Shown here: positions 41,001-44,765 of the stretch, in pieces
Layout of the letters: every line of letters begins with the position of its first letter
Position numbering within the stretch: position 1 is the first letter of the stretch
IMG/VR virus record: IMGVR_UViG_3300037502_001568
Location: 1 to 44,765 of that record
Source of the DNA: a virus
Length of the DNA: 44,765 nucleotides
Direction: 5' to 3' (one strand)
Notes under the pieces: generated by a model
What the model was told of the DNA's origin: nothing
Seen by the model: only the letters and a program-made list of their open reading frames with translations
The model's database searches: none
Made by a program: the position numbers and the translations under genes

Positions 41001-41531
41001 TCACTTCTTGAAAGTATGATTGCCAATAACTTTGGTTGTTTCTCTCTCATCGAGCCATCTGGATGTTGCGATTGCCGGGTTATAAAAGAACAAGCTCTCA
41101 GTTCTTTCAGCGTTCAGCGCAGCGTCAGCAGCTTTATAACTTCTTTCTGATGGGTTGTTGTTGATTGCTCCATTAGACACCGGTTGGAATTGGCCCGGCT
41201 CATAGATAACATCTCTCACCGTGTTGGGAAATTCTGAGCTCTCAACACGATTAAGAACAACAACACCAACTGCAACCTTGCCTTCAAATGGCTCTCCCTT
41301 AGCTTCAGCGTCAATAATTTGTGCCAGGAGGTGTCTGTCTGGATGTTCAGCTGGCTCTTCCTCAACAATTTCTTCTTTAACTTCAGGGGTTTCATATTCT
41401 TCCTGTGTGACTTCTTCTTCTTCCTGGGTGCTAATATATTCGGTGTACTGCAAAGGCTCCATACAGAAGTAATGTGGGGCCTCTGGGTACGTTCCGAGCA
41501 AAATCATAAGTGTAAAACAAAAACTAGTCAT
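41001..41531 (-). CDS. SleB-type cell wall hydrolase with signal peptide
   Basis: 176 aa from ATG 41531 (AAAGGAG seven bases upstream). Residues 1-20 are a signal peptide or membrane anchor (TSFCFTLMILLGTYPEAP). A Glu-rich linker (about 34-65) follows. Then the Hydrolase_2/SleB domain begins LLAQIIDAEAKGEPFEGKVA with the catalytic Glu in DAEAKGEP, and continues VVLNRVESSEFPNTVRDVIY and EPGQFQPVSNG. In bacteria SleB and CwlJ cleave spore cortex peptidoglycan. Its place between terminase and portal, away from the lysis genes, is unusual. Confidence 0.88.
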   Translation of the reverse strand: MTSFCFTLMILLGTYPEAPHYFCMEPLQYTEYISTQEEEEVTQEEYETPEVKEEIVEEEPAEHPDRHLLAQIIDAEAKGEPFEGKVAVGVVVLNRVESSEFPNTVRDVIYEPGQFQPVSNGAINNNPSERSYKAADAALNAERTESLFFYNPAIATSRWLDERETTKVIGNHTFKK

Positions 41532-41546
41532 CAAATCTCTCCTTTT

Positions 41547-43217
41547 TTACCAGTCTGGGAGGTCTGCATCATCACCAATGAGTATTGCTAGCTCATCATC
41601 TTCTCGCATTACGCCTTCATATTCAAAGGTCATATTGATTTCAGCGATTGCTTCCCGCAGGTAGTTGAGTGAGTGGAACGCGTCATCAGGAGTTCTGTGT
41701 GTGTATAGCTTACGACCTGAATTAACTTTTGACTCGGTGAGTTCCATCTCAAGGCTCATATAGTGGTCAAAGAACTTCTCAATCTCACCAGGATTTTTGT
41801 ATGGGAAGACGAAACGGTGCTTCTTGAACATATCGATTGTCTTATCCATCGAGAAAGTACGGTCGACCTGGATAATTCTCCCTTCTTTAACCTCTCGCTT
41901 TGTTGGGTCATTAGCATAAGACACATATCGCATGCTGTTTGCCATTGTTCCATACATCTGGAATAGTTTCTGACCTTCATATGAGCCATAACCAGCATCC
42001 CCAACTATCTTTTGAACATTGTATCTGTTAACTAAGGTTGCAATGTGCTGGATGAGCTTCTCATGGTCTGTGATTGCACAGTCCTCAATATAGTCTATCA
42101 CAATCTTGTCTACTCCGTCAATCCTTTCTTCGTGTCCGATAGTGATTATTGTCTTAGAAGTTGTTCCTCCACCGTAGTCAATCCCCATTGCTGTCTCATA
42201 ATCAACAACACGGGTTTGCATCTCACGCGCCTTATCAGCACAAGCAAGAATATCTTCAAGGCTTACTGGCTTTGCAGCTCCAGTATAGAACTCACCAAGT
42301 ACCTCATTCCTGAAAGTAGCTTCATCCATTGTCTCGTAGTCACGCATAATCTGGTTGGCACTAATCCAACTCGCATTAAGCTGTGTCAAATGATAACCTG
42401 AGTACAATCTATTCTCTGGCTTAGTAGCGATCCAGCGTCCCTGCGTTCTATCCAACTCGCTGCCGCACTTGTTACAAGCAAAATAGTAATTCTTCCCATC
42501 ATCGCGCTTCTTGATTGAGCTAGGGAAGTGTAGTAATTGCTCTTCGCCGCAGCTGCAAGTAACGTGCCACTTCTTCTGGTCTGACTTTTGCCACAACACG
42601 CGGTCATAGTACGTACCCGCAATCTTTGGTGTTCCTGAATAAATACAACGCCCATTAAGTTCTGTCTCCGGGTCCTTGATTTCACTATGTGATACGGCTT
42701 TTTCGATTGCCTCAATAGCTTGCTGCGTCATATCCTGGACTTCGTCAAAAAATACTTCATCCCCAGGAATACCACGGAGCGCATCACCATCGGACCAGGC
42801 TGAGCCGAAGTAATAGATTGACTTGTTCGTAAGCCCTATTCTCGTTTTAGCGTCTTTCTCTTTGTCAACAGAAGCTTCCAGGAGCCCCTGTATGGAGTCT
42901 TTGATAGCACTCCTAAATCTTTCACCTTGGAAACGTGTTACTTGCTCCTGACGGGGTGCTGTGTAGACCAGGGTTGTGTATGCTCTTGAGTACCCGTCAT
43001 GAATTAACTTCCTGGCAATCGTCTCAGTTTTTTCTTGCTGTCTTCCTGCTACCAATACAATTCGAGGGTGCTTATCTCTATAGATGAACTCCAGGTGAGG
43101 TCTGCCGCGGAAGCTGAACCGTTTGCCTTTCACCTTCCCGGTTGTTTCCGTGAATACTACTGGGTCCTTGAGCCTTCGTTTGAGTTCCATTAGTTGCTTT
43201 GGATTAAGTTCCTTCAT
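41547..43217 (-). CDS. terL: Terminase large subunit
   Basis: 556 aa. The N-terminal ATPase has Walker A GRQQEKTET (58-66) and Walker B VFFDE (155-159), followed by an SGTP-type coupling motif (IYSGTPKIAG). A zinc-ribbon insertion with CSC and CNKC (about 222-255) lies between the domains. The C-terminal RNase-H-like nuclease has MGIDYGGG, IVGDAGYG and TPDDAFHSLNY as the acidic residues. It packages the genome into proheads through the portal. Confidence 0.95.
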   Translation of the reverse strand: MKELNPKQLMELKRRLKDPVVFTETTGKVKGKRFSFRGRPHLEFIYRDKHPRIVLVAGRQQEKTETIARKLIHDGYSRAYTTLVYTAPRQEQVTRFQGERFRSAIKDSIQGLLEASVDKEKDAKTRIGLTNKSIYYFGSAWSDGDALRGIPGDEVFFDEVQDMTQQAIEAIEKAVSHSEIKDPETELNGRCIYSGTPKIAGTYYDRVLWQKSDQKKWHVTCSCGEEQLLHFPSSIKKRDDGKNYYFACNKCGSELDRTQGRWIATKPENRLYSGYHLTQLNASWISANQIMRDYETMDEATFRNEVLGEFYTGAAKPVSLEDILACADKAREMQTRVVDYETAMGIDYGGGTTSKTIITIGHEERIDGVDKIVIDYIEDCAITDHEKLIQHIATLVNRYNVQKIVGDAGYGSYEGQKLFQMYGTMANSMRYVSYANDPTKREVKEGRIIQVDRTFSMDKTIDMFKKHRFVFPYKNPGEIEKFFDHYMSLEMELTESKVNSGRKLYTHRTPDDAFHSLNYLREAIAEINMTFEYEGVMREDDELAILIGDDADLPDW

Positions 43218-43235
43218 TGCAGCCCCACCTCCTTT

Positions 43236-43916
43236 CTATGAGTCCTTTTCGTCAGCACCACCTAAAAGGCTTGCAATGTCAATTTGAGCTGCTTGATTGT
43301 CTTTGTGGTCCTTAGACACGTTGAATTTGCGGTCTAAACCAAGTAGCTGCATATATTTAGCGAATTTTGAGTCATTGTCGGTGTAGCTTTCTGTTTCCGC
43401 AACCTGTTCATCTGCTGCCGCCATCTCTCTCCGCTTGTTGATAATGAAGTTTCGCAGCGCTCTGTCGAGAAGCATCACATTTGCTGGATCCAAGTCAAGC
43501 TCCTCAATGTAGTGATTCATCATCTCGATGTAGAAGCTTTCCTCTTCAGAAGTCATAATAAACGAAGCCGCATATAATCCATGGACCATTGCTGCTCTCG
43601 GGTGCAGATTTGCTTTTGCCACCTTCTTCCCCTCCTCCGTTTGCGGTCCGGTAGACTTTCCACCATGCGCAATACATCTTCCGTTAGTATTTCCTTCCTC
43701 GTCATAGTATGGTTTGTTGAAACAAATCTTGCCTTTATCCTTTATATAAGCACCACAAATCTTTTCAGTGCGTTTAGTCTGCTGAATTAACCTCTTCACT
43801 AACTTATCGCGCTCTTCACCAGTTGCTTCAGCGGCTTCTTTTGCCATTGTCCGCATCATTCGTAGTGAAGGGTCTTTCTTATATTGAGTGTTTCCTTTGT
43901 TTTTCTTGTCTGTCAT
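43236..43916 (-). CDS. terS: Terminase small subunit candidate (HGGxSTGP protein)
   Basis: 226 aa. CGAYIKDKGKICFNKP, then RCIAHGGKSTGPQTEEGKKV, forms a zinc-binding HGGxSTGP domain found in phage proteins encoded just before terL. The C-terminal half is helical (FYIEMMNHYIEELDLDPANV), with a LGLDRKF segment for oligomerisation. Gene order and size fit the DNA-recognising small terminase. Family membership is from motif and context. AAAGGAGG precedes the ATG. Confidence 0.72.
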   Translation of the reverse strand: MTDKKNKGNTQYKKDPSLRMMRTMAKEAAEATGEERDKLVKRLIQQTKRTEKICGAYIKDKGKICFNKPYYDEEGNTNGRCIAHGGKSTGPQTEEGKKVAKANLHPRAAMVHGLYAASFIMTSEEESFYIEMMNHYIEELDLDPANVMLLDRALRNFIINKRREMAAADEQVAETESYTDNDSKFAKYMQLLGLDRKFNVSKDHKDNQAAQIDIASLLGGADEKDS

Positions 43917-44070
43917 GGCTTATTCCTCCTTTATACGACGTTATGCAATGGTTATACAGTTCTGGTTTGTCAGAATTGAAGGGGGACCGCAGGGGGAGCC
44001 GGCTTACAAGTTTAGCACCCGTCTCAAGACTACCTAGCTGCAACCTCTCAGCCACAGCATCCTTTTGGCA
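43917..44070 (-). ncRNA. Possible structured RNA upstream of terS
   Basis: 154 bases without a gene, unusually rich in G and C runs. Transcribed from the minus strand it contains GGATGCTGTGGCTGAGAGGT, which resembles the 5' half of a class II tRNA (acceptor and D arm of tRNA-Ser type). Further down is a 5-bp hairpin TTCTG/CAGAA (about 43960-43976). The T arm and a matching acceptor 3' strand are missing, so a functional tRNA is not supported. It may be a tRNA relic, a leader RNA or a packaging-site region. Confidence 0.35.
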
Positions 44071-44220
44071 CTAGTATTCCCTGATTGGTACCCTCGTCAC
44101 GTTTCTGCACTTAGAACAAAAAATGACAATCACCAGTTCACCAGTTACTTTGACTTTCTTGGAGTGCTCTACTGCTACTATCACCTTTTGACACTTACTA
44201 CACTTAATAGACTCGGCCAT
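44071..44220 (-). CDS. com: Com-like zinc finger protein
   Basis: 49 aa from ATG 44220 (AAAGGAGG nine bases upstream). Two CxxC pairs (KCSKCQKVI and IFCSKCRNVT) separated by a beta hairpin make a single zinc finger, as in phage Mu Com and its relatives. Mu Com binds mRNA to allow mom translation. Here a post-transcriptional role is possible but not shown. The start lies inside the preceding nuclease gene (17-base overlap). Confidence 0.75.
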   Translation of the reverse strand: MAESIKCSKCQKVIVAVEHSKKVKVTGELVIVIFCSKCRNVTRVPIREY

Positions 44221-44584
44221 CTTGTTCATCCTCCTTTGCTTTAGAGGCAGCTTCAATCATCCTTTTCAATAGTATTGGCTCTTTTAGAATACACTCATAT
44301 TCAACTTGTTCTAAGATTATAAAGCTTTTATCTTTATGGTACTTCATGAACAGGTCACATCTTCTTCTGCTTCGTTTATCCATCCACCCCTTAATCTCAA
44401 TCCAGACATCATATTCTGGAATATACAAATCGGGTAAATAGCTTTCTCGTTCTTTTCTAAAGTAGAAACGTCTGGGCTCATACATATACTTGATGTCGAG
44501 TAAGTCGAGGATCCGTATTATGTCAACTTCCCAGCTCGACCTAACATATTGATGTAGTTCCTTACTCCAAAACCTCTTTCCCAT
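44204..44584 (-). CDS. PD-(D/E)XK endonuclease
   Basis: 126 aa. SSWEVDIIRILDLL supplies the first acidic residue. SYLPDLYIPEYDVWIEIKG follows with the D and E-x-K active-site residues, and SRRRCDLF completes the core. This is the pattern of small phage PD-(D/E)XK nucleases encoded near terminases and of T7-endonuclease-I-like and TnsA-like proteins. It is the first gene of the terminase transcript and may nick or resolve DNA at packaging. Start supported by AGGAAG. Confidence 0.82.
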   Translation of the reverse strand: MGKRFWSKELHQYVRSSWEVDIIRILDLLDIKYMYEPRRFYFRKERESYLPDLYIPEYDVWIEIKGWMDKRSRRRCDLFMKYHKDKSFIILEQVEYECILKEPILLKRMIEAASKAKEDEQDGRVY

Positions 44585-44765
44585 ATCATCTCACTTCCTA
44601 TAGGTTATCTATATATTATCTAATATAGATATATTTTGTATCTATTATTTCTCATTCGAGATTATCTTATTTTTTAGTTTTGTTTATCTTTTAGTTATCT
44701 ATTATTTCTCATTCGAGATTATCTTATTTTTTAGTTTTGTTTATCTTTTAGTTATCTATTATTTC
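44585..44765. repeat. Terminase operon leader and right-end tandem repeat
   Basis: 44639-44694 (56 bp), 44695-44751 (57 bp) and 44752-44765 (14 bp) repeat the unit found at 1-127. Bases 44585-44638 are an AT-rich segment with several TATA-like words (for example near 44612-44630) just before the first terminase-operon gene. None has a good -35 partner, so a promoter for the phage sigma-like factor could lie here. No gene is present. Confidence 0.85.

Noticed and set aside
43960-44060. A class II tRNA gene
   Set aside because: Only the acceptor/D-arm half resembles tRNA-Ser. The anticodon stem does not pair and the T arm and 3' acceptor strand are absent.

Overview
The window looks like a complete, or nearly complete, genome of a tailed phage with a long non-contractile tail (siphovirus type) that infects a Gram-positive, low-GC host of the Bacillaceae kind. 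The evidence is strong GGAGG-type ribosome sites, frequent TTG/GTG starts, a BhlA/UviB-type holin, an Amidase_3 endolysin, a SleB-type hydrolase and sigma-A-like promoters. I see no integrase, repressor or partition genes, so a virulent lifestyle is the simplest reading. The two ends lie inside the same 57-bp tandem repeat and share a 71-bp exact suffix/prefix overlap, so the map is probably circular (or circularly permuted) and was opened at an unresolved repeat.

Layout. (1) 237-19147, minus strand: replication, nucleotide and regulatory genes. These are a DnaQ-like exonuclease, a sigma-like factor, Hjc-like and RecB/Cas4-like nucleases, a DnaE-type polymerase, an HTH protein, a dNMP kinase, a RecU-like nuclease, a class II (B12) ribonucleotide reductase, a dCTP deaminase/dUTPase-family enzyme, primase, DnaB-type helicase, a gp32-like SSB, an amidoligase/GGCT cassette and a SANT-like regulator. 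(2) 19279-20736: lysis (holin, endolysin, BhlA-like). (3) 20755-34737: tail tip, tape measure, G/GT chaperones, tail tube, head-tail joining proteins, capsid, decoration protein and protease/scaffold, followed by tRNA-Trp and tRNA-Arg(UCU). (4) 35270-38455, plus strand: small genes, then a thymidylate-synthase-family gene and a DHFR gene, inserted in the opposite direction inside the late operon. (5) 38529-44584, minus strand: MuF-like protein, portal, SleB-like hydrolase, terminase large and small subunits, a Com-like zinc finger and a nuclease.

How it works together. At least five promoters share a TTTACA-type -35 and a 16-17 bp spacer (8.6, 16.1, 18.6, 35.2 and 37.1 kb) and would be read by host sigma-A. 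They serve replication, nucleotide and accessory genes. The two starts of the late operon (near 34.9 and 44.6 kb) lack this motif and could be served by the phage sigma-like factor. Strong intrinsic terminators close most units.

Main points of interest. The ThyA-family enzyme carries Asp at the position that selects dUMP over dCMP and sits beside DHFR, which suggests 5-methyl-dCMP synthesis. The amidoligase and GGCT genes form a cassette with its own promoter. A dnaX-type slippery site joins portal to MuF in an otherwise open -1 frame. A tail-hub gene appears split by a three-gene cassette that contains an M14 metallocarboxypeptidase. A 57-bp AT-rich repeat element occurs as inverted copies near the terminase operon and near the reversed cassette.
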